From positions 1,922,001 to 1,986,000 of the forward strand of contig JBLDXI010000025.1 in assembly GCA_047495785.1 (NCBI GenBank): a stretch of 64,000 nt of DNA, read 5' to 3'. This DNA is from Lepidodermella squamata. Lineage: Eukaryota > Gastrotricha. Below the pieces are notes generated by a model. It saw nothing but the letters and a program-made list of their open reading frames with translations. It was not told the DNA's origin and made no database searches. Position numbers and translations under genes: made by a program. This document shows, in pieces, positions 42,108-54,800 of the stretch. Each line of letters starts with the position of its first letter. Positions within the stretch are counted from its first letter, which is position 1.

Positions 42108-44126
42108 TCAGTAGAGACCTTGGATTCTTGCGGTGGGATTGAGACGTATCCAAGTTGAGACCAGTGTCGCATCTCGATTTGGGGTCATCCTCTCGCAGGA
42201 GAACATCAGCTCACAGAAGCCGGTGGTGTAGAACGCGAAAAATTTACAACGGGGAGTGAAGTCCTCACATTGATAGGCGCATTCATCGGCACTAGAGGCC
42301 CGGTCTCGCGCGAATAGACTGCCTTGGTCGCACATCCATTCAATTTGGCGGTATCCGGTCTCCAGAATGGGAGGAACCCATGCTTGAGGGGCAGCAGCTG
42401 AAAAACAAGGAAAGCGTGTAAAAGCCCTAATTGTCAAAATTAAACAATTTTTTACGTGGCTACTACAAATTTTTTACGCCTATCATGCTATTTTGCCGCT
42501 GTTGCTGCTGGTCAGTGCGCGTTAATTGTCTTATAATCCTATTGGTCGGCCATTAAGTTTAGTTCCTACTTACCTAGCTAGCACAGAAACTCGGCGTAAC
42601 TTAAATCCACCGATGTGTTATGCGTTTTTAATTTTGTCTTTTAATGTGTAATGACTGTGGTCAACAAGTTACGTACGAATAAAAAACATGGTATTAACTG
42701 AATTCAACGTTAAAAAAAGAATAATGGCTCTAAGCGAAGTGTAACTAAATAAAGAGAACTCCATTGAAAAATGTCAAATTCCCAACGTTTCTAGAAAAAT
42801 TCAAACGAAGGAGGCTTAATATGATTGGAGAGAAGCTGGAATTAGATTGCATTTCCAAAAATCTATAAAACCAATAGTAAATTTACCAGTTGTGGTTGTA
42901 GTTGCTTCCGTGGGCGCGAAGGACTTAAGCGTACGGTACCTTACAGACGGCTTGAAAAAGAAGTAAAAGGCTAGCTTTGTAAATCTTCAGCTTCTTCAAT
43001 GCATACGTACCTCAGTCACAGTTCGTGTCCATGATTCGATGTGGTTAACTCGATCATAAGCGCTGATAGCGAGAGGGTCGCCCGAGCAGTTGTACTTCAA
43101 CTCACATCTGTTACCCTTGTAGTAAGAAATCGCTCCACAGAGCGGTTGGAAGCTGTCGCAGATTATCATGCAGTCCTGAAGAGTATAAGTATCACGTCGG
43201 CCGTAGACTTCTCCGGGGCATATACCAGCTAGTTTCGTATATTTCGCCAATACACTCCTCAGATACATTTCCTGAGCCGGAGAATTAGTTACTGGTTCCA
43301 TTATAGCGTTGGTTGTACGTCTTCTCCTTGTTGCTGGAGGCTCAGTTGTCGGCTGAGTAGTCGGCATTTCAGGAGTTGTTGTCCTCCGCCGCCGCGTCGC
43401 CCAAAATGTGGTTGCGTCATTCAAATCAATTGTTGCCGGTGTGTCTTGTGTTGTAACTCGCGGAACAACGTTGTAGCGAATAGGTCGGTTAGTGATGATT
43501 TGAATAGCTGGACCTTGGTTTGCATTTTGGCCAGCGCAAGTATTCAAACATGTGATCTCGTCGTCAAAGCCAGCCGGAGCGTTTTGTCGGCAATCAATCA
43601 CTTGGCCACATCGCTGGTATTGCGGGTTGTAAAAATAACGAAAAACTCCTGTTCTGCCGGGATAGCAAGTGCTGTCATCAGGCTGAAGGCAAAGCTGAGG
43701 AATATCTAAGAATCAGGGGATATAATAACAAAATTCTGGGGATAGGGAAGTTCAACTTGGAATTATGCGCTGGACTTGTGGGAGTGGCGTTGGAGTGATC
43801 ACTCTGGCTATAACACTGAGCCCTGGCTTTGCTACAACAGCTCCATTTTGAGCCACTCTCACGCCCATGCAAGCCTGAATGCAGTCCTCCTGGGTTGTGA
43901 ACTGGTTTTCATTGCCCCCACAGCCGGTGTAGTAAAATTCGGTGCAGGCTGCTCTTCTCGCGTCGTAGTAGTAGAGCCGATAAAAGCCATTGCAGGTACC
44001 TGGGTCGGGTGTTCGCAGGCAGTCTGTTTGCCGGTCGAATGATTCAACGAGTTTGAATGACAAAATGATTAACTGGATGGCTACTACTGCCCAATCGGAA
44101 CTTGAGAGTGGCCAGCGGCGAGTCAT
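42108..44126 (-). CDS. Secreted protein with two Kunitz-type and two PAN-type domains
   Basis: Exons 44126-43757, 43705-43011, 42950-42887 and 42397-42108 give 472 residues. The first donor is weak (A|GTTGAA) but the phases agree. After a signal segment (VVAIQLIILSFKLVES) comes a good Kunitz domain (six Cys, YYTGCGGNENQF). The second, Kunitz-like domain keeps six Cys but has lost GCGGN. A Thr/Arg-rich linker follows, then a PAN/apple-like domain (CPGEVYGRRDTYTLQDC...C) and a second PAN-like domain ending in a Trp-containing strand (STWIRLN). Kunitz domains usually inhibit serine proteases and PAN domains bind proteins or glycans. It is the first of the cluster that extends to 62 kb. Confidence 0.8.
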
Positions 44127-45599
44127 TTAATATTTACGACTGTTTTTTTCACTCTAGATGTTTCAGACCCGCATTTAGTAAAGCAATTATACAGAAGCTA
44201 CATTAATATACCTTATAGAGACTTGCGACAACGCCACCTGCTGCAAACTTTTCACCCACAACTTGCCGACGTAGTGTGTTTATATATTTTTATTTTGTGT
44301 ATATTTTAGCCGCTAAATAATCGCCGATGGTCAGACGACGTTTTTTCGCCTTTGTGTGTTCACTTTCTAACACGTAGCCGCAACATCATGCAAATTAACA
44401 TTTTTTCATCGCCTCTGGCTATTCCACTTGCAGCCCAACACCTAAATAGCCAGCACGAGCGCCTTACGCGCCTACCTGGACAGCAGCGCCGTTGCAATAT
44501 ACAAGAATTATCATGATATGTGTTAATCGGAGGCTCGTGCCGCCTGCTGGCACTTGTCAACGCCGCTCATCGAGCGCGTTTTTTTTCGTGTTTCTTATTA
44601 GTATTATTCCAGCTCATCATCAATCAACGTATGCAAAAAAAGGATTTACACTTTACACGATACGTTAAGTATGGCTTAGATGTGTGTGTACAAGGCTGTA
44701 ACATCATGTTGAGTGCCACCTCCACTGTAATACGATTAGCCCCACGATTTTTAAGTGCCGTCGGCGTAAACATTGGCCGAAATATATTAGAGCGTAAGCG
44801 ATACCACACCAGAGTATCTAAATAAAAAATAGCTTCAGAATAATGAATAGCCGAGCATTCTCGAGATGTCAAAATAGCTATGGTCTTTCCATGTCTCTTC
44901 AAGACCTCAATTTCGAGCCACGAATTTAATTTCATTTTTTTTCATTAAATTTTGAATAGAACAAATATAAAGAGAAATGTAATAGAAGACAGTTATGTAT
45001 TCCCTCACTCGAGGGACAAATCAATCGATAGAGAGACAACGATTCACAAAAATGTTCATGAAAAACGGCTGAAAGATGAATGCTGCTAACTAGCGAGACA
45101 ATGAACCCATCGCCATTTTTCGCGTCATCGATCTTGAGAGGAGAAAATCCGCCTTAAAAATAGCGCCTCTGAATTGAGCGAGGTGCCACCCAAACGCGAT
45201 AACGACCACCCATTGCCTTTTTTACATTTCTATCGATATTATTTATGCAATTAACTAGTCACCAGTTTTATATAATATACAAGCCGCACGATGGGCACTT
45301 ACAGCCGCAATAGAATATGAAGCGTTGTGTGGATTCTGCGAGAGAGCCCGTGGCTTTAATTGATAAACAAAGAGCGATATAAATAATATTTTCATAACGC
45401 GCGGCAGTTACGCGTGCGTATAATTTGTGTGTAAGCTAATCACCCGCACGTCCGCAACGATGGCGGGCGGTCTTTATTACTTACCATGGATCTTCGTAAG
45501 AAACTGAAACCATTCAGTCTCTTCATAGTAATTTTCCCACACAAATTGCTATATGTTTCCCGCCTGTAACAAGTCCTTTCTCTGGCTAATTCAGCACTC
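44127..45599. other. Divergent promoter region between Kunitz-PAN gene and anion-type receptor
   Basis: About 1.47 kb between two gene starts on opposite strands. Small open frames on both strands overlap each other and lack signal peptides, domains or splice support. I see no gene. Confidence 0.45.
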
Positions 45600-47749
45600 A
45601 TGCCTACCCCAATTGTAGTGTCGGCCAAGCTCTTGCTATGGGCAGCAGTCGTGTTGGCGGATGAACTTGAATGGCGGACTACTGTCAATCCTTCAGGTTT
45701 AAATCATACTCAATAACCTTATCCCGAGAATGTCATCATTACTTGTATTCAAGGTACTACTAAGGGTGCAGAGAGAAATAGGGAACAGGCGCTATTGCAT
45801 GGTCGACTTCCTTTCACTAAGCTGTTGCAGGATCATTCCGGCGAGCATCAGTTACACGAAGCTCTCTTTGCGAAAGGGCGTTATCAAAAAAGCATCAGGC
45901 CAATTTTCGATCACTCAAAAGCAATGAAGGTTCGCATTGGAATGAGCATCTTGACAATAGACGACATCGTAAGGACTTCCATTCCCTAATGATTGTGCTA
46001 TTCATCAGAGACAATGTTGACTAGGTTGAGACCGATCAAGCCATGATAACATCCGGATGTGTGAAAATGGTAAGCTGGTAAATTATCCCGATAGATTTAT
46101 AAATTATACTGTTTTCCAGAGATGGAATGATGAATTTCTGGCCTGGTCTCCTGAAAAGTACAACAACGTTTCTTGGCTCGCGCTTCCTAGGTAAACCTTA
46201 GATAAAATTATTTCGCCCTGAAGTAACCTTGACTAACTGTTTCTAGCTCACAAATATGGACTCCAGGTAAATCCACCTTACAATGAAGATAGAATGGTTG
46301 TTCAGTTGTTCCAATTCAAGATATCGCCATGATCAACAGTGCGGATCCGTATCACATCACTCGGAAGACAGCCTTTACAGAGATCGCTCACACAGGGGAT
46401 GTCGGGTGAGTTCACAATGTCTCCCAAGTTTTATTAACTGACTAGCAGATTGAAAATCTATCTAGATATTATCCCAGTGGCCGCTTTTCGACGAGATGCG
46501 CCATCACTTTGACTTATTTCCCTTTCGACTTGCAAAAGTGCGATTTCCTCTTCGAGTCATGGGTATTCCCTACTGAGCGTCTCACTATCGAGGCAATGGA
46601 CCCAGATCCTGTAGATATGAAGGGTTTCTTCGCTAATCACCAATGGTATGATGTTTAACCTGCAATTTGAGCTCTGTTTGAATCCTACAAACATTTGAAG
46701 GGAACTCATGAATCACTCTGTGAAGAATGGCCAGTTATCCTACGATGGACTGGCCTTTTCCACGGTCAGATTTAGGTTTTTCTTCCGAAGGAGGACGCTT
46801 TATTACCGGGTCCTGTCTGTTTTGCCGTGCAGTGCTATGAGCTTACTTCAAGTTTTTAGTCACACGTTACCTGTGGAGCATCCGGCTCGAATGGCTCTTC
46901 TCACGGCCCTATTTATCGCTTCCTCCCTAATTCAAAGCACCCTATCGACTCAGATGCCGAAATCGAGGTAATCACTTTAAAGCCAAAAAATGTGAGCTGA
47001 ATTTTGGGATTTTTTTCCAGCGATGGTCTCACCTTGCTGCGTAAGTTGCATCCATCTCAAACTTAACTTCAGCTTCATCGCGCAAACTTTCAGAAATTTA
47101 TCTTATGGAGTTTTCCGTCAGCCTGATATTTTCAATGATTGTTACGATGATTCATGTAAGATTTCATTGCCATCGCCACATTTTCTAACACTTGCAAATT
47201 CAGATTCACGCTTACTTTCGCGTTCCATCGAAAACAAAACCAACGATTTTTGAGCTGCTAGGTTCATTCATGGCAGATACAAGCGGCGATAAGCAGCCTA
47301 TAAACGAAGAAGCAACAACTTGCTGTGTGTCTTCCGAAAGCTGCGAAGGATTTCGAAGGAGGGTGATGATTAGATACATCATGTGCTGTCCGGCCATTGT
47401 CACTCACATGCGGCGAAGATCTGCTTTGGGCCACCAGCCGCATGGTTCAGGAATGCTGGTCAGGAGACGGCAATCTGCCCCACCCAGACTGGAATCAAGT
47501 CTCCGTCTGAAAACGCCACCGCCTGTCAATGATCTGGCTGTTGAAGAGGAGGCGGAATCTACGAAAACTGAACTCTCCCTTGATGATAGGAAAAACGTGT
47601 GGCTGAAGTTCACTCTATTCAACGACAAAGTGATTCTGTACGCATTGGGGACTTTCAATTTCCTATTTCCAATTTTAATGTTTGGAATCTCGCCGTATCA
47701 TCAGGACATTTTTAAAGATGACGACATGAAATTCGCTGGCAATGAGTAA
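45600..47749 (+). CDS. Cys-loop ligand-gated ion channel with PAR (anion-type) pore motif
   Basis: Eleven exons with short introns (45600-45696, 45754-45968, 46025-46069, 46120-46190, 46247-46266, 46321-46405, 46466-46645, 46701-46967, 47021-47040, 47094-47155, 47204-47749) keep phase and give 535 residues. It has a signal peptide (LLLWAAVVLA), RWNDEFLAWSPEKYNNV, WTPDIAMINSAD, and a Cys-loop C-x13-C with FPFD. M1 is followed by HPARM before M2; the PAR motif marks chloride channels such as GABA, glycine and glutamate-gated receptors. M3, a long M3-M4 loop and M4 (VILYALGTFNFLFPILMFGI) follow. Two exons are only 20 nt. It differs from the 5-16 kb array in exon number, loop length and pore motif. 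Confidence 0.85.
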
Positions 47750-47761
47750 AATTCAAATTTA

Positions 47762-49727
47762 TTAAACTCTAGCAACTGCTCGCTTCGCACGGTACAAATA
47801 CACAGATAACAAGCCCCAGGATAAGCAAATGTAAGCAATGCAGTACAAAGCTAAAGCCAAGTAATCTTTCCAGAGAGAATCCGATTCGGCATCAACGCCG
47901 TAGTAAGTTAACACATCATCTCCTGTTTTGAACTGAGCACATTGAGGGTCAAAGTCAGGTGACGACGAAACGCAGGGTACTATGACCGGCTGACCGCCCA
48001 GCGGTGCGTAGGCCAATTTGAAAACAGCAGAAAACGTGAAAGAAGCGTGGTTTAAATACCGCATCCAGCTGATCCACACCGGGAGGGATTTGAAGGGTAT
48101 AAAATAGCCACCGAATAACATGTGCAGCATGGCTACAGCGAATGGCAACTGCGGTAAGGCCTTCTCATCGACGAACATTGACAAAACAAGGCTGAAATGA
48201 TGAGTTGCCAGATTGTTTAGGCAAATGGCGGCGATGAGAAGGGGCAGAGCTATCGCTGGGTCTTGCTGCTGACCAGACATCATCCACATAGCAATAGGGA
48301 AGATAATGGCGATAACTGAATTTATCACAAATTCTATCACGGTTCGTGACCAGAAGAACGCGGACATGTCGTAGTGGGAGTTAATGTTTTCTCGTAGCAA
48401 AATGTGAAGATGAATCGGGCTACTCATTATCGATACAATCGAAGTTCCGAGTAGAAACACTTTTGTTAACAAAAATAGAAAAGCTACGTTGCTAAAGGTT
48501 TTGCTTGCGTCCTTGCCAACCATTTGAAACACGATGCCAATCAAAACTAGCGCAAACATGAAGCCAGCAAAGCGACCGATCAAGAAAACAGTATCTCGTC
48601 GAGATTGCAAAATGTGGCGCTTGAATAGCGAGGAAAATCGACTGTCTCTAGCCGGCCGTTCTTCTTCGATCATCTGAATCACTTCCTCGGCTTTCCCTAG
48701 TTTGCTGCTGACTTTTTCTGATACTGTTTTGATTTGAACCAAATCGCGAGGACGCAGGTAAGCCACATCGTCCCCTTCACTCCACGGATGAGCCGGCTTG
48801 CCTTGGATCTTATCGCTGATTGCTGATTCTAGAGCTAATTGCCGTTCTTTCTGAGAGCATTGAGCCATTAATTCTATTACATTCGTTTCGAACAAAAAAT
48901 CAGCTGGATTGTCGAGGTGAGGGACGACTCGGCCAGTTAATTTGAAAATAACTCTGGCAAGAGCAGAAGGTGGGCCGGAAAACGCCATTCTCCCCCCAAC
49001 GGCCATCACTGTTAGTGAGTCGAACAGCGCGAAAACTCGACTGCTAGGTTGATGAATCGTCGCAATGACATTGCAGCCAGCTTTTGCTACCAATTTAAGC
49101 TGATCAATCAGCCGATACGTGGAGTTGCTGTCTAGACCAGTTGTTGGCTCGTCGAGGAAGAGAAGAGGCCTGAAATTGATCAGCTCACATGCAACTGCAG
49201 CTCGTTTTCTCTGACCACCACTTAGCGCCGAAATCCTTCTCTTCGCAAAGTCCTTCAATCCCATTTGGAACATCAATTTCTTCACCAGTTTCTTCTTGTT
49301 GGGCTGGTCCAGCTCTGGAAGGTTCATTGTTGCTGAGAAAATAAGGGTTTCTTGCAACGTGAGTTCAGGCACCAAAAAGTCGTCCTGAAGGATGTATGAT
49401 CTGATGGGCGTTACAACGCTCGACCAATTAGGGACCTCAAAAGACTCATTGGAGTTGAGCTTAAGATTTCCTTTGGCAATAGGGTTTAGGCCAGCCAAAA
49501 CGTTTAACTGAAAAAGATGATAACAATTCGGACGTTGGCGTGGTTTGGACTATTTATCTTACCAAAGTACTTTTCCCGGCTCCTGAAGGGCCCATAATCG
49601 CATGAAGCTGACCATGGTTGAACGAGCCACTGACTGACGCAAGAATCGTTTTACTCTCTTTGCCAACTTCAACTGTGTGCTTTATGTCGTCAAAAGTTAC
49701 ATCAACTTCGTTCGATTTAGGTGGCAT
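47762..49727 (-). CDS. ABCG-type half transporter, copy 1
   Basis: Exons 49727-49563 and 49507-47762 give 636 residues, the usual ABCG half-transporter size. Order is reverse to full transporters: the ATPase comes first, with Walker A GPSGAGKST, the signature LSGGQRKRA, Walker B LLFLDEPTTGLDS and a His switch (IATIHQPSS). A six-helix membrane domain with a C-terminal RAKRAVARV tail follows. These features match the White/ABCG1 group, which works as homo- or heterodimers moving lipids, sterols or pigment precursors. The intron falls right after GKSTL. Its stop lies 13 bases from the end of the convergent receptor gene. Copy 2, next to it, has the same structure. Confidence 0.92.
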
Positions 49728-50720
49728 TGCTTGAATGACTTGTCTAGTAAAATGAGTTGAACTTACCAGCCGCTAACCGCTAATTTATATCATTTTTTGA
49801 CACTCGTTTAAAAGGACGCGTAGGCATTGGAGGCGAGTTGACGCGTGTTACATAAGATTTTGTCGTTTTATGGCGTTTCGTTATGAGATGATTAACGTGT
49901 GGCGTCGTGCGTAGGCTCATTGCACTTTTTTGGCTGCTTTTCTCACTTAACTTCACGGCGGTGATACTTCATTTGCACGACAATGACTTGTGCCTTTGTT
50001 TCTTTTCCGTAATCTTTATAACGAATAAAAGTTGAACCAATTATTAAACCTCAAGCATGCAGTTATAACGATGAGCAATTATTATTTCGAAGCAATAATG
50101 GCGATCTTAAGCTTTAATTACGAAGACTATCCTTTAGTAACCTCAGCCAAGAAAATATTTGGAAATTGTTTCATACCGTGGCTATCGCACGTTAGCTCGA
50201 TGGAGAGTAGCTTGTTGAGTAGCACGATTACTGCATCATATCAGTGATTTTTTTATCGCGTATTAACTAGTTGGTTCGCGAACTTCGAACCAATGGACAG
50301 CAGCTTAGCGAAAAAATCGAAATAATCACAATTTACATATTCCAAATTCGCGTACACTTTTCCGCTATTTTTCTTCCCAATGGCGGACACTTTCTAGTCA
50401 CCAAAAAAATCGGAGGACTGGAGTCAAGTACATACACAAATTCGATCCGCTCTTTTCGATGCGCAGGTTTTATCAAAACTCCAGTATCATTGAGCATAAT
50501 GGAGCACTATGACCAATGGCGTAATTTTTCAATAAAAGAAGAGTAAGGGAAGAGTTTGCCAACACATAATTTTACTTTCCTAGCTCATGAATCAAAGAAT
50601 CAGCAAAAGGGCGGCGAATTTCAGCATGTAAAAGGTAAAAAAATAGTTTGAAATGTTCCAAATTAGTTTCCCCTGCGTCATTTCCGAGATTCGATTGCGA
50701 TCTAAATATTTCATTTAGGG
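49728..50720. other. Spacer between the two ABCG genes
   Basis: No gene seen; AT-rich. Probably the promoter of copy 1 and the 3' flank of copy 2. Small plus-strand frames here have no support. Confidence 0.45.
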
Positions 50721-52673
50721 TCAAACTCTAGCTATCGCACGCTTAGCTCGATGAAGATAGATCGACATAAGTCCCCACGAAAGCAAGACATAACCTAAGG
50801 AGTACAAACTGAGAGCAAGATAATCCTCCCAAAGAGGGTTAGCTTTGACGTCGATGTCGAACATAGCCAACACATCTTCTCCGGTTCGAAATTGAGCACA
50901 CATCGGGTTGTACTCTGGCGATGATCCGATGCAAGGCAGTTGAACCGATTGACCACTCAGAGGTGAAAATGCGATTTTTATGACCCCGGAAAAGGTGAAT
51001 GACGCGTGATTCAAGTATCTCATCCAAGCTATCCAAACTGGCAGTGATTTCAACGGGATGAAGTAGCCGCCAAACATCATATGGAGCATGCATACAGCAA
51101 AAGGAAGTTGCGGTAGCGATTTTTCATCCGAGAACATGGCCACAACGAGACCGAAATGGTATGTAGCCATGTTGCTAAGAAATATAATTGCTACAATGTA
51201 TGGTAGCGCAACCGCTGCGGCTTGTTGCTGTCCTGTCATAAGCCACATGACTATCGGATAAGTCGAAGAAACGGTGACATTCACAGCGATTTCGATGATC
51301 GCTCGAGTCCAGAAGAAAGCGGACATGCCATAAACGGAGTTGATGCTCTCTCTTAGTAGGATCTTGCATTGCCATGGGCAGCTCATTATCGAAACGATAC
51401 TGGACCCTAACAAGAAGACGTAAGTGAAAAGAAAGAGGAACGCAGCGTTGCTCTGAGTTTTAGCTGCATCCATTCCCACGAATTGAAACACCAAGCTGAT
51501 AACCAGAAGGCCGAAAAGTAAGCCGACATACCGCCCGATTAAGAATAAGGAATCTCGGCGTGTCTGTATCAAGGTTCTTAAGAACAAAGCTGTAAACTGA
51601 AAGGCCCCACTGGGTCGCTGGCTTTCAATCATTGCAGTTATACATGCGTGATTTGTCAGTTCAATCTTCTTTGGTCGTAATTGGAGGTCTGTAGGCTTCA
51701 AGTACTCAGCATCGCCGCCTTCAATCGAAGAACGAAATAGAAGTTTCCCCTGTTTGCCAAAGTCAAGAATGGACATTTCAGCAGCCTTTTCTCGCTCATG
51801 AAGAGTTCTGCTAGCCATTTTTTCAATAGTATCTCCTTCAAACAAGAATTCGGCAGGGTTTTCGAGTTCTGGAACAAGTTTTCCCGCCAGCAAGGATATT
51901 GATCCAGCCAGGGCAGAAGGTGGGCCACAGAAGGCAACGCGGCCACCTTTAGCCATGACCGTGAGCGTGTCAAACATCGCAAAAACTCGACTGCTAGGTT
52001 GATGAATAGTTGCAATCACGTTGCATCCAGCGTTTGCTACCAGTCTGAGCTGGTCGACAAGCCGGTAGGTCGAAGTACTGTCCAAGCCCGTTGTAGGCTC
52101 GTCGAGAAACAAGAGAGGCTTGAAATTGACCAATTCAAATGCTACACATGCTCGTTTCAACTGGCCCCCACTCAGGGCTGAAATTCGCCGATTCTTGAAT
52201 TCCTTCAAGGCCATTTGATCCAAAAGCTTCAAAACTAGGGCTTTCTTCTGCTTTCTGTCAAGATGCGGGAGATTCATAGTCGCCGAGAAGGTCAGAGTTT
52301 CCATTAATGTCAGCTCGGGAATCAGGAAATCATCTTGGAGAATGTACGATCGAATTGGAGTTACAACGGTACACCATTCTTTAACTTCGAAGGACTCTTT
52401 CGAGTTGAAATGAATGTTTCCATTTGCGATGGGGTTTAAACCTGCCAGGACATTCAGCTATGGGAAAAACTTACGATTTGGACAATATAATGTCATATTA
52501 GTGCTTACAAGTGTGCTTTTTCCTGCTCCGGATGGTCCCATGATCGCGTGAAGCTTCCCATGCTCGAACTGCCCACAAACGTTTTGCAGGATTTGTTTCT
52601 TGACTTTCCCGTCCGGAACAAAATGCTCGATCCCATCGAAAGCGATGTCAACAAAACTCAATTTAGCTAGCAT
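50721..52673 (-). CDS. ABCG-type half transporter, copy 2
   Basis: Exons 52673-52509 and 52457-50721 give 633 residues. Exon 1 is again 55 codons and ends GKSTL. It has Walker A GPSGAGKST, signature LSGGQLKRA (K/R differs from copy 1), Walker B LLFLDEPTTGLDS and IATIHQPSS, then six membrane helices and the RAKRAIARV tail. The first methionine (MLAKLSFVDIAFDGIEH) gives the best N terminus; an upstream in-frame ATG would add a polar leader. High identity and the shared intron show tandem duplication with copy 1, so they could form a heterodimer, but this is only an inference. Confidence 0.92.
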
Positions 52674-52930
52674 GAACGTGTGAATATCATAATGCCTGTA
52701 ATTATAATCCCGCTTCAATTTTACCCCACTACGTTAGCCCACTGGCCTCACTAGCGGCATATCAATTTCATTATGAATGCACCATTTTTGTTGTCGCGTT
52801 ATAAGATGTGAGGATTTCAATCTTTCTATGTATACAACAGTGAGAAGCGTACACACCAGCTGTCATTTACCTAATAGCATTTTTTAATTACAAAAAATTT
52901 GGCAGGCTTAACAAATTTTGTCCATTAGCA

Positions 52931-53206
52931 TCATAATTGACCTCGATTTTCAGATTGGCGGACTAAAGAAATTGTATCAGGGAAATCGGGAACTTTGTAG
53001 GATTTAGGCACAGGGCCATACGCTGCTGACAGCATGTTTTCGATCTGTAGATTTTTCAGCCGAATGAACTCTGAGTATCCACCCACACTACGCTCAGCCT
53101 TATGTGGAGAATACCGCGACAGCGTATCAGCAGAAAAAAGTTTCACAAGAATCCCCATTAGCCGCAGCCAGCATGAAGCATGCGTAAACAAGCCGTGCGT
53201 CAGCAA
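52931..53206 (-). CDS. Unknown 91-residue protein
   Basis: Open frame with a partly hydrophobic, Arg-poor N terminus (WLRLMGILVKLFSA) followed by SPHKAERSVGGYSEFIRLKN and a polar tail. Amino-acid use looks coding, and the antisense frame looks less natural. The N terminus could be a signal or mitochondrial targeting segment. No family recognised, and no intron, poly(A) signal or homology support, so this is tentative. Confidence 0.4.
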   Translation of the reverse strand: MLTHGLFTHASCWLRLMGILVKLFSADTLSRYSPHKAERSVGGYSEFIRLKNLQIENMLSAAYGPVPKSYKVPDFPDTISLVRQSENRGQL

Positions 53207-53399
53207 TTTTATACAGCCCTATAAAGACTTGTTTCAAGAAAAAGTCACTCCACTTGTTATGTCAGGTGATGCGGAAAAAAGAAGCCCCTGTATTATTCAT
53301 AATTTCAAGGACAGATTTAAATGGCTCCTTTTGAGTACCCACACACAATCAATATCCGTGGTACATTTTTTCGTTAGGTTCATTTTTATTATATTTGAC

Positions 53400-53813
53400 A
53401 TGGCCAGCCAAATAATCCTTACGATAATTGTTGCCGCTTTGTTTTGCCTGGCTGTTACTACTGCAGCAATCGACCTCGATCGAGTGTTTCTGAGGTTGAG
53501 GCAACGGCCCCAGGTAGCTTTTTCTAAGCGCAGTGAACTTCAGGGTAAGCAAGAATCTTTGAAAAGTTTCACATTTCTAATGAGGTGTTATTTAGATGAA
53601 GTTGTAGACGCGCTGATTCATCGCGATGAAGACAGGATGCGGCAGTTGTCAAGCCAGATCCGGCAAGCTGAGCATGCTGAACGCTTGAAGCGGTGCCTCG
53701 ATGAGTTCAAATCGATTCAAATCTGCACGAGACAGGGCGCATTCTATCTATGGGCTAAGGACCTTGCCGGTAAAGTCATGAGCGGCGAGATCAAAGTCGA
53801 GCCATCAGATTGA
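53400..53813 (+). CDS. Small secreted protein, unknown family
   Basis: The ATG at 53400 is followed by a clear signal peptide (IILTIIVAALFCLAVTTAA). The unspliced frame gives 137 residues. A canonical 51-base intron is possible at 53545-53595 (CAGG|GTAAGC...TTATTTAG|AT), also in frame, which would remove 17 residues and one Cys and give 120. The rest is charged and helical (DEVVDALIHRDEDRMRQLSSQIRQAEH) with two Cys near the end. Given the genome's many 50-base introns, I favour the spliced form. No known family. Confidence 0.55.
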   Translation: MASQIILTIIVAALFCLAVTTAAIDLDRVFLRLRQRPQVAFSKRSELQGKQESLKSFTFLMRCYLDEVVDALIHRDEDRMRQLSSQIRQAEHAERLKRCLDEFKSIQICTRQGAFYLWAKDLAGKVMSGEIKVEPSD

Positions 53814-53973
53814 ATCACAGCCAAATAATAGACTTGTATAAATTAAAATTTATTTTGTAGTCGAATTTGTAAAACACTGCTTTAAAGTTGAAGCGTCTTG
53901 CGCTAGTCTGTCCGTTTTCATCGTGTTAAAAAAATATAATTCAATAAATACTAGCGATCACCATAATAAACAA

Positions 53974-54485
53974 CTAAGTGTCATTAACGCTGGTTTGATT
54001 CGCCCCAGTAACATGCTTGACCCGAAACAGCCTTGGGAATATTGCTTTAACGACAGCTGGACATTCAGAAAGAACTGAAGATATCCGGCAAGCCGGGTCT
54101 CGTATCCTTGAGATGCAGAGATTTCTCTTCAAACTAAACTGCAGATGCAAAACAAGATTAGATTAAGCAGGATCCATAGGAGTCAATAACTTACCGATTG
54201 AAAGCATTTGTCGCAAGCGAGAAGACTGGTTAATTCTACCAAATTTCGAGAATATCGATATTCCAGGCGCAACGAGAGCCGTTTGAGCTTATGTATCTGA
54301 TAAGGCGTTTTTGCAGTATCGAAGCACGTGTCGATCATTTCTTGCTCGCGTATGGACTGTAGCTCGTTGGATAATGGCCCACAGCACCTACTGCTCAAAG
54401 TTAGAGGCTTTTCTCCGCTTGCCAAGTTTACGCTAAAGACAACTGTTAAAGTGATGATCAAATTATTCATCTTGTTAAACAGCAA
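53974..54485 (-). CDS. Small secreted eight-cysteine protein
   Basis: Exons 54485-54195 and 54138-53974 join in phase 0 and give 151 residues (146 from the second Met). A signal peptide (LIITLTVVFSVNLASG) is followed by CC, C, C-x2-C in exon 1 and three Cys in exon 2. This even number of Cys with helical spacers recalls eight-Cys secreted domains such as those in nematode CPG4/T20D4.11-like proteins, but I cannot assign it firmly. It sits between the ABCG genes and the PAN cluster. Confidence 0.6.
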
Positions 54486-54800
54486 TAAGGACTAAATTGG
54501 TCTATAATCCGTCAATTTATTAACTGCTCCAGGCTCCAACAGCACGCTGTGAAATCCAGCACCTGCATTTTAGCAATTAGATCTAAGCTATATGATCAAA
54601 TGTCGTTTGACTGCTTCCGTTTCATGTCGCGCCCTGACATACATTATTCACAACTAGAGAAAACATTTCTGTTGAAATCAGGAGGAAGGTGACATTTGCA
54701 CCTATCGAGTTAGAGTCACGAACGATTCGGCGGTTTATTCTTTCAAAAATATGGCAAACGTATCATCGATGAAATAAATTGAAACGAAGCTAAATGGCGC
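54486..54800. other. Spacer upstream of the eight-Cys gene and downstream of the PCGW-PAN gene
   Basis: About 315 bases, no gene or notable motif seen. Confidence 0.4.

Noticed and set aside
42340-42397. AWVPPILE in the PAN gene as a relative of the WVPSFCE motif
   Set aside because: Only WVP is shared, in an extracellular domain context on the other strand; treated as coincidence.
47204-47749. Stand-alone protein in the last exon of the 46-kb receptor
   Set aside because: It has M4 of a Cys-loop receptor and joins ten upstream exons in perfect phase, so it is the last exon, not a separate gene.
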